Shown in pieces: positions 23,648 through 34,100 of a stretch of 64,000 bases of DNA (positions within the stretch are counted from its first letter, which is position 1; the number at the start of each line of letters is the position of its first letter). The notes below the pieces were generated by a model, which saw only the letters and a program-made list of their open reading frames with translations, had not been told where the DNA came from and searched no databases. The position numbers were made by a program, and so were the translations under genes. The DNA comes from Chrysomallon squamiferum (Eukaryota > Mollusca > Gastropoda > Neomphalida > Peltospiridae), in NCBI GenBank assembly GCA_012295275.1, contig CM022672.1, positions 15,401,125 through 15,465,124 of the forward strand, written 5' to 3'.

Positions 23648-26583
23648 GTAGTTGTTGTTGGTGGTGGTAGTGGTGATGAGGGGTGGGGGGTTTGCTGTGT
23701 TTTTTTTTGTCGTTTTTCTTTTGTTGGTTTTTTAAAATTATTTATTTATTTTTCGCTCGATTATAGAATTAAAAAATATTAGGTCGGTATCTCAATATTT
23801 GTCTTTACTTTTTTTATCTGATAACTGACAAATGTCACAGTGTTCGTACAAACACCAGGCGATAAAATTTAAGGTTGTTAACAAGCTTTGTAAAAAAAAA
23901 AAAAAGAAGAAGAAAAAACAAACATTGAGCAAGGTTCACAGTTAGAAACACTTAACGATGTTGGAGAACAGTGTTTATCTCACTCACTCTAGCTCTACAC
24001 ACTCCACCCTTTGTTTTTGTCAACTCGTTGATTTTGCTAGTAACACGTGCACGTTACTGCACGTCCACTCATCTCAGTTTACGTTTTAACACAAAACAGC
24101 TGCTAATAGACTGGTAATTCTGTCCACAGGACTCAATTATTGCTATTATCACTGACATGACCTGTCATAAACATGGCGTCGATCCTTTCTTCCTCCCAGG
24201 CAATCAGTTCTGTAACGTTAGGTGAATATTTTAGAAATCTATCAACTACGGCAGCGACTGGGTTGCAGTATTGTGTGTAGTGGTAGTCAAAGTTTTGTTG
24301 TTGTCGTTGTTGCAGTTATTATTATTATTGTTGTTGTTGTTATTGCCATCATCATCATCATTATATATTTTTTTTTACAAAACAAAAATGTTTTCAAAGG
24401 TTTTCAACGTTTTGCGCAGCTATATAATTTTAACGTTAATTCAGCCGTATTCTAATTTCACGCAGTATAACAAAGTAGAGTATATTTTAAACAATACCGA
24501 CTGTTGCATTTATCACACTTTTTAACTGCTTTTGGCTAGCATGTCAAAGTCTGATGATGCACAATATTATATAATTTGAAAACAGAAGTTTTTATATAAA
24601 GACCTTTAATGAACACTAGCATTTATATCTAAATATCTTATTTATATTTTTAATTATTTGTGAACCCGGACATTTGTAATTAAAAGCATTTAATATCTAA
24701 ATAATTTAACAAACATTTACTTCCTAAAACATTAAACGTACATTAATATCTAAATACATTACAGTTAAATAAATCTAACGGGCATTATACTACGAGTGGC
24801 CAATTTAATATTTTTCACACACATTTAATTAATATTTATATCTAATCGTATCTGATGGACTTTCATGTCTAAAAAAAAAAATTCGTTAACTAATCATATT
24901 TATTATTTAAATGCATTTTCAGGATATTTATTTCCAAACACATTTAACGGACATTTTTGCGTAAATACATTTAACGGATATTTATATCTAGACACATTTG
25001 AAGAATATTTATATCTAATCATGTTTCATGGACATTTATGCGTATACACATTTAACGGATATTTATGGTAACACATTTAACGGATATTTATAGTAACACA
25101 TTTAACGGATATTTATAGTAACACATTTAACCGATATTTATAGTAATGCATTTAACGGATATTTATAGTAACACCTTTAATTAATGCTGTCATTTCAGGA
25201 ACACCTGTCTAAATTCGAAGACGCCGCTGGCTTCATGTTTCACGTTCAGTTTCACCTGACGAGCTGGGGCAAACACGAATCTCACAACGACATTTTTTTC
25301 TTGGAGTACCAGAGAAGTACGAAACCTCGCTGGGAATGCGAGAAATACATTTATCTGCCGCAACGAACCCATCTCACACACACCCACTGGTTTGAACCAA
25401 AATCCGGCTATAACAGGTATGAGGGCCATATTTACACTTTATTATTGTTGTTGTTGTTGTTGTTGTTGTTATCTGAATCATTATTATTAAGTGAAGGCAT
25501 ATTAACCCGGTTTGTTAGAGTTATCGCTATTAGAGTTATCGCTCTTATTACACCGGGTTACTTTAAAAACCAGAAATCAATTTTTAAAGGAAAAAAAAAA
25601 AAATTTCACTCATTTAAGATAAATCTGTGATTAAACGTGAAATTTTCTCCTACATTAAAAGTAACGATAACCTTTATAAAAAGAGTAAAAATAATCAGCA
25701 ATACAATTTATGGACAATAAAACTGGAAATTGATTGCGTTAAATAATCAAATAGTTGCAAGAAATTCGTCGAGCGTATAGTCACATTTAATTAATTTTTT
25801 TTTTGCTTTTATGCTTTAAAGAATAACAAAACAAAAACAAATAAAATAAACAAAATATTGTTAGTAAAGCATTTAAAATCCAAGCAGGTATAGTATTTAA
25901 AAATATAATAAGAATAAATAAATAAATAAATTAATAATAATAATAATAATAATAAAATAATAATAATAATAATTAATTAATTAATTAATTAATTAAATAA
26001 TAATAACAATAACAACAACAACAATAAAATAACAAATAAGTAAATAAGTAATAGAGGTATCATCATTGTGATTGCTGTAACTTCCAAAATGAAAATTTTT
26101 ATTCCATTAAATGTGTACTGAATTATTAACTACTTATTATAATTTTTTTACGGAGTGAGTGCCGGACTAAGGCGCAGTCTTTAGTGACTGCTGAGTGAAG
26201 TTATTTCTTTATTTTCCATTTGAACATATTACTCGTGACGTCATAGTATCTGCGTCACCTATACAATCTTCATAATAGATTGGTCTTATTTGCTAATCGG
26301 CTGACTGAATTTTACTCATTCATTTGTTCATTCGTCTGTTTATTTGTTTATTCATCTGCATGCATCCCCTTCGTAGATTCCGTCTGTATTTATCTATTCT
26401 TATACGTAACATTTCAGCTACAAATTACCTCCGGATGTTGCAGTTATTCACCATTACAGACAGTGTCCGTTCGGCTGGAAGTCGTGTTTTCCAGAAATCA
26501 TCATTGACAAAGAAATGATGAGAATTTCCAGCCTTCTCGAACAGAGAGTGGAAAAGGTCCGCAAAGACTTGGGTTGGAAATAG
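13018..26583 (+). CDS. Glycosyltransferase family 92 protein, five exons, 452 aa
   Basis: Complete gene rebuilt from exons 13018-13122, 17765-18455, 20642-20820, 25199-25416 and 26418-26583. All junctions are GT-AG and the phases agree (0, 1, 0, 2). The protein has a short basic N-terminus, a hydrophobic segment at about residues 15-30 (signal anchor) and a lumenal catalytic region. Residues 214-233 read FIEWVEIQRLLGVDKILLFE, the typical family 92 (formerly DUF23) block. A DMD acid motif lies at 307-309 inside GIDMDEVILPR, as expected for the metal/nucleotide-sugar site. HHYRQC at 409-414 matches the conserved C-terminal family motif. Members such as C. elegans GALT-1 transfer galactose to N-glycan core fucose in the Golgi; the substrate here is not shown by sequence. 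The start is the first Met after an in-frame TAA (13009-13011); Met5 (13030) is an alternative. Length is normal for the family and no frame breaks were seen. Confidence 0.93.
13930..13990 (+). repeat. GT-rich repeat in GT92 intron 1
   Basis: Interrupted (GT)n with TCTGTTG spacers. Confidence 0.85.
15001..15425 (+). repeat. Local duplication in GT92 intron 1 (15001-15120 and 15304-15425)
   Basis: Two copies of about 120 bp, 300 bp apart. Both read CTGTGGGTTTG, then GGAAATGCT, ATCGATATTTAAACCAGC, ATATAACTGTGAATAAGC and ACTAAGTTGACATTTTAAA. The second half is almost identical; the first half has point changes. Confidence 0.88.
15780..15885 (+). repeat. (AAAT)n/(AAT)n microsatellite
   Basis: ATAAATAA units followed by AATAAT runs and ATCATAATG triplets. 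Confidence 0.85.
17226..17743 (+). repeat. ATC/ATT-rich repeat before GT92 exon 2
   Basis: About 500 bp of imperfect TCATCATCATT and ATT units that end about 20 bases before the exon 2 acceptor region. Confidence 0.9.
17765..18455 (+). CDS. GT92 gene exon 2
   Basis: Follows the acceptor TTTCCTCACAG and carries 230 full codons plus one base. It contains the N-terminal stem region and the first half of the GT92 domain, including SGGLAICAKTAFG and the FIEWVEIQRLLG block. It ends at CAAAG|GTGGTT. That donor is weaker than the overlapping G|GTTAAG three bases later, but only the first gives the one-base remainder needed to join exon 3 (both leave phase 1; the second would add one residue). Confidence 0.9.
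18865..18943 (+). repeat. (CT)n microsatellite in GT92 intron 2
   Basis: About 35 perfect CT units with a short impure end. Confidence 0.95.
19543..19684 (+). repeat. (GA)n-rich repeat in GT92 intron 2
   Basis: GA units with GGGGGA and GTGA interruptions, complementary to the CT array 600 bp upstream. Confidence 0.92.
20155..20636 (+). repeat. (ATT)n array directly before GT92 exon 3
   Basis: Nearly 480 bp of ATT/ATC/ACT triplets running right up to the TTTCTGCAG acceptor. Confidence 0.95.
20642..20820 (+). CDS. GT92 gene exon 3 (DxD motif)
   Basis: A 179-nt exon with the metal-binding DMD motif (GIDMDEVILPR) and a donor at CATGCAG|GTAGGA. The acceptor is TTTCTGCAG directly after several hundred bases of ATT repeat. 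The exon is wedged between two ATT/TTA arrays. A second AG at 20649-20650 could trim three codons. Confidence 0.88.
20831..20953 (+). repeat. (TTA)n array directly after GT92 exon 3
   Basis: Starts within about 10 bases of the exon 3 donor site, interrupted near 20850-20880, then perfect TTA. Confidence 0.93.
23593..23647 (+). repeat. (ATT)n microsatellite in GT92 intron 3
   Basis: About 18 ATT units. Confidence 0.92.
24610..25183 (+). repeat. Minisatellite ending at the GT92 exon 4 acceptor
   Basis: Five near-identical 25-bp units (ACACATTTAACGGATATT plus TATAGTA) at about 25046-25172, preceded by diverged units of about 30 bp sharing ACATTTAACGGATATTTAT. The 30-bp units keep an open frame at 24865-25071, which I take as chance. 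Confidence 0.85.
25199..25416 (+). CDS. GT92 gene exon 4
   Basis: Begins after TGTCATTTCAG in phase 0 and ends at AACAG|GTATGA with two bases left over. It encodes FEDAAGFMFHVQFHLTSWG followed by a cysteine- and tyrosine-containing stretch typical of the later part of the family 92 domain. The 25-bp minisatellite units in the intron end about 15-30 bases before the acceptor. Confidence 0.88.
25503..25560. repeat. Small hairpin with duplicated loop
   Basis: TAACCCGGT and its complement ACCGGGTTA enclose two copies of TTAGAGTTATCGCT. It lies 86 bases inside GT92 intron 4. Confidence 0.5.
26418..26583 (+). CDS. GT92 gene exon 5 (C-terminus)
   Basis: Begins after AACATTTCAG, completes a serine codon and encodes 54 residues ending GLGW-like DLGWK before TAG at 26581-26583. 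It contains the family's C-terminal HHYRQC motif. The tail from about residue 425 is a short charged helix (LEQRVEKVRKDLG). Confidence 0.9.
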
Positions 26584-26714
26584 GCGAGTGAAAAACTTCA
26601 CGGTTATTATTACAGCACCTCACTTCAGAGAGATATTGCTCAACGGTTTTGCTTCACAGTTTCAACACAGTGCTTTTGATGAAGTCCATGTCACGTGACA
26701 TGAAGAAGAAAACG

Positions 26715-26720
26715 AATAAA
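26715..26720 (+). promoter_or_regulatory. Candidate poly(A) signal of the GT92 gene
   Basis: AATAAA 132 bases after the stop codon and the first such hexamer downstream of it. It is plausible by position, but the surrounding DNA is AT-rich and further hexamers follow. Confidence 0.45.
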
Positions 26721-27374
26721 GTATTAAGAAAAAAAATACAATTACTCTGATAATGTGAGTATTTAAAAAAAAAAAAAAAAAACGAAGAAATGGTTATACA
26801 TCCTCTCTCTCTTTCATACACACAGACACACAGACACACACAACATATACACATGCAGACGTTTCTCGATTTGTATACATGTAACTATAAAACTAATTTC
26901 ATATATCTTTTTTTTTTTTCTTCCAAATTTGTATGATTTATAAAGTACTACTTTCATATCATATGTAGCGCACTTGGTGACTGAAAGGCCAAATTAATAT
27001 TTATATATTTTTATGTAACTGCGTGAATGTATTGTCATCTGTTGTTGTATAATTATGAATATATGTCGCTGTGATCATATAAGGTATCCAAGTTAGAATA
27101 ACATAATTAAATTGTAATTCTGAAATTCTTTTTTAAAAACCTTTCAGGATATTTATAATGTAAAATGAAATGTTTTATTAATTTTTTGTTTTTCAATTTT
27201 TTTCAATTTTATTTATTTATTATTATTTTTTTTTTTTTTTTTTTTTTTTTTTATGACATGAGTCTTTTTAGGACAAGCAAATGTACAGTCACGTTTATCT
27301 ATGCAACAGCTTAAGAAAATATTTATATATTATTTCTTTATTTACTGATTTTTCAGTCAGCCTCCCTTTTCATA

Positions 27375-27375
<1 letters not shown>

Positions 27376-27440
<65 letters not shown>
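27376..27440 (+). repeat. (GT)n microsatellite
   Basis: About 32 perfect GT units. Confidence 0.95.
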
Positions 27441-27441
<1 letters not shown>

Positions 27442-27477
27442 TGTGATACTATTCAGCTCAAGGCGTTATTTAATAAA

Positions 27478-27546
27478 ATATTTAAATAGAAAATATGTGT
27501 AATGAAATATCGAATGCTTCGAGCACAATAAAGAGATATATTCATT
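27478..27546 (+). repeat. 69-bp dispersed repeat, copy 1
   Basis: Differs at only two positions from 29466-29534. Contains TATCGAATGCTTCGAGCAC and AATAAAGAGATATATTC. This copy is not inside a recognisable TIR element. Confidence 0.88.
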
Positions 27547-28222
27547 TATCGGCTTCCAAGAAAATCAAAGTTAAAGATTTTCAAGTGATACACAATCTCA
27601 TGTTTTGTGTTGTTGTTTTTGACTGTCCTGGGGATTATTTGTCTTGTAAGCAGTATGGCCATTATTGTTTTCTACTTAAAGTGTGCTCCTATGGAGAGAT
27701 GCAGAAATATTGTGCATACTTTCAATTTTATTTTTTTTTTGTTGTTGTTGTTTGGAGTTGTTGTTTTTTTGTTGGTTTTTTTTTTTTTTTTTTTTTTTTT
27801 ATTTTTTGTTGGTTTTTTATCATCCGATGATAATAACGAATTGAACAACCAATGTTTACAGTTTAAAAGCATTGAATCGATTTTTCTAAAGTAACGTTTC
27901 CCAAAGTGGAGGCTGTTTGAAATATTGTATATTAAGAATATATTTTAATGAACTCGAACGGATGGCCAAGAAATCCTGCCAGGCAAAATGAATTAAATAA
28001 TTAAGTATAATGGCAGCATTCGTGTTTTGTAATAGTATTATTTTATTCTCATTCGTTGCTGTGTGCGCCTAAATCAATAAAATAATCACCAAGGCATTAC
28101 ACAGAATTCAGAATTTGATTCGACCATTTTTTCACATGTATACTTTAATTGTAACACAGCAAATTTGGTTAGACCATTTATTCGTGATATCATGTGCACA
28201 TTTTAATTGTATGTCACATATA

Positions 28223-28334
28223 CATGGCCGTAACTATACTGAGGCAAATGAGGCAAATGAGGCAAATGCCTCATACCTGTAACTGACGATTTTTAATTTT
28301 CTATTTTTTTAATTTATTTTTTTTGTTTGAGATG

Positions 28335-28407
<73 letters not shown>

Positions 28408-28565
28408 TTTATGTTAAAAATACAGAATATTTATCTGTATTCCAATAGAAACGAATGAAGTCGTTTATGTCTACAGTTTACTGATTTAGGCGGTACCCAG
28501 ATTCATCCCCCAAATTTAAAAAAATGTTTTTGCCTCTTTTCAAAAGGAATCTAGTTACGGCCATG
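28223..28565. mobile_element. 343-bp TIR element (hAT-like ends)
   Basis: CATGGCCGTAACTA at the left and its exact complement TAGTTACGGCCATG at the right. Inside is a triple GGCAAATGA run at one end and a GCCTC at the other. The ends resemble CAGGGCCGTAACTAG-type hAT termini. No clear target duplication. TA and CA arrays (28334-28404) have grown inside. Confidence 0.65.
28334..28404 (+). repeat. (TA)n(CA)n compound microsatellite
   Basis: TA units to 28358, then CA units to 28404. Confidence 0.95.
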
Positions 28566-29268
28566 ATGTATAACATTACTCATATAATGTGTTTGAGTGT
28601 TCATACGAAATTGTATTTACCTGAAAAATAGTATATATATATATATTTGCATGTGTATGTAGACATTCCAAATCATTTTCATATTAATATTTATCAAAAC
28701 TAATCTGCGCCCATCCTTAAAATAAATGACAAATTAGTTACTTTCTGTTACTGTTGCTGAGAGTATACAAGAATCAAACTGAAGCCACGATTCATCATTC
28801 CGTCACTTGGAGCATGAAAAGTATTCCTCTTCCATTGCCAAAGTTCTTTCTGTCGGGCAGAATGTACGCCTGGTGTTTCGAACACATTGCTAAGCAATTG
28901 TTTATATGTATAGAATTATTTTCTTTACACAAATCTTTGAGAAGACATTTCGGCCGCTACGAACTTGGTAACACTTTGTAGCATTGTTCGAGAGCTTGGT
29001 GTTAAATATATACGAAGAATTATGTGATATTATTACGAAGTGTGGGAACGGAATAAAAGTGAGTGGGTGAGTGAGTGAGTTGTGAATGATTAAGGAAACT
29101 TTATTTTATTATACAAAGATTGGTTGCTAAAAATTGACAAATCAACTCGCAAATATGCAAAATATATGTATATTTTGATTCCACCGCTAATGGTACACTT
29201 TTAATAAAAATATTATATGTGTGCGTGTGTGTGTGTGTGTGTGCGTGCGTGCGTGTGTGTCTCTGGCT

Positions 29269-29369
29269 CAACGTTTCTCAACCTAGGGGTTCCACGAAAA
29301 AGAGATACTATTATTTAATTTCCTATTCCTAACATTATGCACAACATATGCATGGTTTATATCAGTCAT

Positions 29370-29402
<33 letters not shown>

Positions 29403-29543
29403 TAGTTAACTTATGAGAAGGTATCATAAACGAGCTGTATGAATTTTATTTAGCATTATATATATATATTTAAATAGAAAATATGTGTAACGAACTATCG
29501 AATGCTTCGAGCACAATAAAGAGATATATTCATTATATATATG

Positions 29544-29574
<31 letters not shown>

Positions 29575-29685
29575 GTATATGTATGTATGTATTATTATTT
29601 ATATGTATATTTCTATAAATATTTGTTGCAGGGGGTCCCTGATATATGTAATTTATTTCAAGGATAAAAAGGTTGAGAAATGCTG
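29269..29685. mobile_element. 417-bp hAT-like non-autonomous element
   Basis: Left end CAACGTTTCTCAACCT and right end AAGGTTGAGAAATGCTG are imperfect inverted repeats of the CAG-GTTCTCAACC type known from hAT/Charlie elements. GGGGTTCC and GGGGGTCCC also mirror each other just inside. The right flank GTCTAGAC fits the hAT target preference nTCTAGAn, but the left flank is changed. No transposase. Confidence 0.6.
29466..29534 (+). repeat. 69-bp dispersed repeat, copy 2
   Basis: Same sequence as 27478-27546 with two substitutions, but located inside the hAT-like element 29269-29685 next to TA repeats. Confidence 0.88.
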
Positions 29686-30850
29686 GTCTAGACACACACA
29701 CATAAGTATACTTAAGTATATATATGCACAATTATTTTATATTTGTAGCAAACTCTTTCAATTTTGATAAGTAATTACATAAATTATATTTTTTAAAGTA
29801 CTTTGACATTTTAATATATTAGTTGATACTGTGTGTATTTTAAAATGTGCTAATAAAGCTTGTTTACAATCATGCCGGTTTGAACATCGTGTTTTGTTAT
29901 TTTTGTTTTGTAATATTTATTAACTTCTTATAGAACAAATTAGTGAGTGAGCGAAAGGAGAGAGAGAGAGAAAAAAGTTATCAAGTAAGCGATCGTGTGA
30001 GAAAATAAAACAAATTATTTATTTTCTTTTAATAAGGTGGATCTACTACGATGCATTGCTGTCCTACAATTTTGTAAACGAAATTTCCTTCATTTGTAGA
30101 TTTTATATTTCATTAAGGAAATTTTTTTAAAAATAATATAAATATACAATTTTAAAAAATAAAAATGAAATAAATCAATAGTTGTAGAAAAACAAAAATC
30201 AATTTTACAAGATTTTTAAATTTCTGGAATGGAAGGGGACACAACTCGTTTCATCTTCAAGTCCCTCTACAATTTATTTCGTTCATGCGCTTCGACTTGT
30301 TTTTAACTACATTAAACGTGAACTCCCCGATGTTCGGAATTAGGCGATTCTCTGGACTGAGCAGGTGGACATGTTTTTCTACCATTAACAATTGTAATAT
30401 CTCATTTTGTCGTTTTGTTTCTTCGTTTTTATAGGAAGTTTTGTCAAAAATTAAGAAACGAAACAAAAATACTGTATTTGCTACAGATTTTGATTATAAA
30501 TCTTTAAATATTTAATGATCTAACTTCATCTCCAAGTTTTGTTGGGGGGGCGGGAGTGCCCCATCACTCCCAAGTATGACCTCAATATTACTGTAATATT
30601 TGAATATTTCAGTTTTAATCTTTTTCACAACAGCATTGCGTACATTGCTGAATTATGTACATTTTAGGTCAAAAAATAAAAATTCCTTATGCTTTTTAAA
30701 CTGTTTATCGTTTACTTCGTTGTTCGAATTTTGAGACTTTAGATCTTGAAAAGGATTTTTTTTTTTTTTTTTTTACCGAATATGGACGGTCGTTAAATCG
30801 AATAAAGTGAAGCCATTAAAAACACAAATTCACAAAACCAAAAAATTTAT

Positions 30851-31107
30851 TTAAACTTTGTACTGCAAGTCAACGCGCCTGCGACAGTCGGTATTAAACA
30901 AGGCACACACAGACATAACGACGGACACCACAGCAAGGACAGTGATGAAACCCACTGCTGCCCACAGCCTGTGGTCCAGTTTTGACGGCTCCACGTCGGC
31001 CACAACGTTGTCCACACGAGAGTTCCACATGGGAAGTGCCATCTCAGTTTCGTCGTCATCGTCTGTTATTTTTATAGGTTCCGACTGCATCCAGATGTAA
31101 AATGTTT
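30851..31107 (-). CDS. ZP gene exon 9 (membrane anchor)
   Basis: Begins after CGTTTCAG. It encodes an acidic stretch, a 24-residue transmembrane helix and the tail NTDCRRRVDLQYKV. An AATAAA hexamer overlaps the TAA stop on the minus strand. Confidence 0.88.
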
Positions 31108-34100
31108 CTGAAACGAGCAAGTTAGTATTATTATTGTTATTGTTGTTGTTGTTGTTGTTTTTGTTTTTCGTCTTCATCCTTGATCGTTTCCGAATTCATT
31201 TTGGATTTTATTTAAATTTTGTTCATTCTAGTTTAGATAGTTTAACTTCAATGCGTCAGTTGATTAATTTTTAAAAGGTTTTATGCGCTTGTATCAGTTT
31301 CACTTCCTTCAGCATATGTTTTTTTTTACAAAATCATTGATAACTTCGTTGGGGCGTTTTTTACTCCATGTTCCTATTCGATTGCCAATAGTAAAACCTT
31401 TTAACTGGTTTTAAAATAGAATTATTGAATACTACTTTACAGAAAGTTCTCACCCTCATCTTCACCAGTATCCCTCTTGGAATTCCTCCTGCATCCACCC
31501 TGAGGCAGTTTTATATATATACAAAAACAGAAACAATAAACACTTGACGTACATTTCAAAGTTACATTTAAACGGTTCATTTGCACATTACACGTTAGTG
31601 AAGTTGTACATTAAAATTAACTTGCATTAACATAAAGTGATAATGTTTTAAAATCGAATTATTTTTGTATCAGATTTACGCAAATAGTGTGAAACGACCG
31701 TCATTAACATTTTTGAATGTATTCATCTGCAAGTTTTAGCACCAAGTTGTCGCCACTACTTTTTTGAAAATTTACCATGTCTGAAGAATACGACTTAATT
31801 CCGATACATTTATCTGTACAAATTCATACAGACGCTTATTCGCTATTTTGTAATGATCTCACTTTTAATTTACGAAATTAAATCGGTGTTAAAATATACA
31901 TATTCGTATTTTGTATATACTTGCATTTGCAATTACAATTGTAATATTTAGAAGATTTGTTATATCGGTTTAACGATGCAAATCAAGAATTCGTTCGTCA
32001 GGACGATCGATTAAAGTATTTTTCATTCACAAAATCCTACCGACAAATTGTCAGGGTAGTTGTTGCCCAAGTTTTGCAAAAAAATTCAGCTGAAACTTGA
32101 AAATTGGTTAACTTACCGTGCATGGCGTTGTACATGTAGTGAAGTTGCATTCAAAGCTTATATGCTTGGCTCCTGGAAATTTGAATGCTTCAAAATAGGG
32201 ACTGAACACAGCATTGCCTGTACTTGTAAATCCTTCCCGCTTATCAAAAACTAAGCCATCGCCGCATCTGTTTCACATGTAAATTAAAAACGTTCTACCT
32301 TAACGGACTACGTTTTCATCAAAAACAATCGGAAAATTTGAATGAACAACTACAAAATAACTCGATATCGGCATTAATGACATTGTTCATACTGAACTGG
32401 TGGATCTCTAAAATGCGTTAAATGTAACTGGTTCGAAAACAAGATGTACCGAAATCTTAACATCCGAGTTTACGAATAGTAAAATGTAGATTCATCAATA
32501 TTCATAAGGGAATTTTCATATTACAATGACTCAACTTCTTTATCGGAAATCTTCCCGGTCCTAAAAAATATTACACAATCTAACTAAAATTTTTAAAGTA
32601 AATATTACTCCCTTACTGAAATAAATGGTCTGCTGAAAATCCAACCGTAAAATTAACAGATTATCAAACAAATATATTAGCGTAAATTTTATCAGTTCAG
32701 ATGTTTAATGGAAAACAATTTAAATTTGGAATGCCGTGTCTTAATTTTACCCGGACTAAAAGAGGCTCCGGATTTAACAGTGGCCGGAAAATCGATGTGT
32801 GCTTTTGCCATTGGCAAGATTTAATATTCTAAACGTACCCAGCTCTAATAATGGCGTATCTCACTTCACCGCCAACAGCATCACACCCTACAGCATGTAA
32901 TCCAATATCTTCCGAGTCTGGAATGGAAAAAAGAAAAGTTTAACATTCTTTGAATCCACGATACTTTAAGAAATCTGCCATTTTACTCTATTGTCGGCTG
33001 CAATATCTGAAAAATATTGGATTTCCTTCGATCCTTCAGCTTACCATCATGTACGGCTTGCTTTTAGGTTGTAAATGCTAAAATTTAGAACATTTTCAAT
33101 TTAAACTAATAATAGTACTGTGTCAACTGTATCGCCGCATTAGAATACAACCTTACCAAAATTTATCAAAAAAGTTTCTATAATGGATTCATTTCAAGGA
33201 GCAAAATGTATATTGCTCGTTATTCCCTCGAAAACCAGTTTTACATTTAAGTAGAGAGACTGATATAAAATACAAGATGTGTCGTGTGAAGAGTTTAAGT
33301 TTTTTCTAATTTACGGGTTCGACAATGGATTTTAAAAAAAATATAAAATAAAATACAAAACAAATATTAATCTCCATCTGCAAGAGATGATCTTCCAACT
33401 GAAATGTGATCAAGTCAATTCAAATTTGGAAATGAATCTTCTCCAATTCTTAATACAAAATGGAATTTTTAATTTCTTGAAATGATTCCTGGCTAAACTG
33501 TTGATTAATATTTATGTTTGGAAACGAGGTTTGGTTCCAACAGTTAAAATTTGCAGTATTTAACAATTCTTGTAATCTTCAAATACGCCATCCACATGAA
33601 ATCTAAAATTTAAGTATGAAAAAACCTTGATTACCCGTTTTTCCCTTCAGTTGAATTTTGCGACCAAGATGGATGCTTTGGGCGGAAATGATTTCTCCCA
33701 GAACGTTGATAACATTTAAGGATACGTTTATCTGTGGTGTTGAATTGGATGCGTACGACTGAATAGCTTTTGCAGCTATCAAACTGAAAAAAAAAAAAAA
33801 TACAAACAATATCTGCAAAACTTCAGATCTTGAATTAAACTACTGAAACGAGATGCCTTTTTTTAGCATTGTCAAGATTGTCTCTCCAGTCGTTTTACAC
33901 GGGAGTTGCATCTAAAATAATTAATCTTGAGACGACCGAGTTAAGCGTGTGCCATATTAGTTAAACATCAGTTCACAACCGCTGGATCTAGACAATCCCT
34001 CGAAGATCGATCTGATTTTGAAAATGAAACCGACAACTGGCTTCAGATTCTTTACCTGGAGTCTATGATTTTATTGGAAGTGTTGTAAACGCCTTGGTCC

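Larger units (their letters stand above)
26721..30845. other. Convergent intergenic region
   Basis: Lies between the 3' ends of the GT92 gene (plus) and the ZP gene (minus). Contains GT, TA and CA arrays, poly-T tracts, two TIR elements and a 69-bp repeat pair. No gene recognised. Confidence 0.65.
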
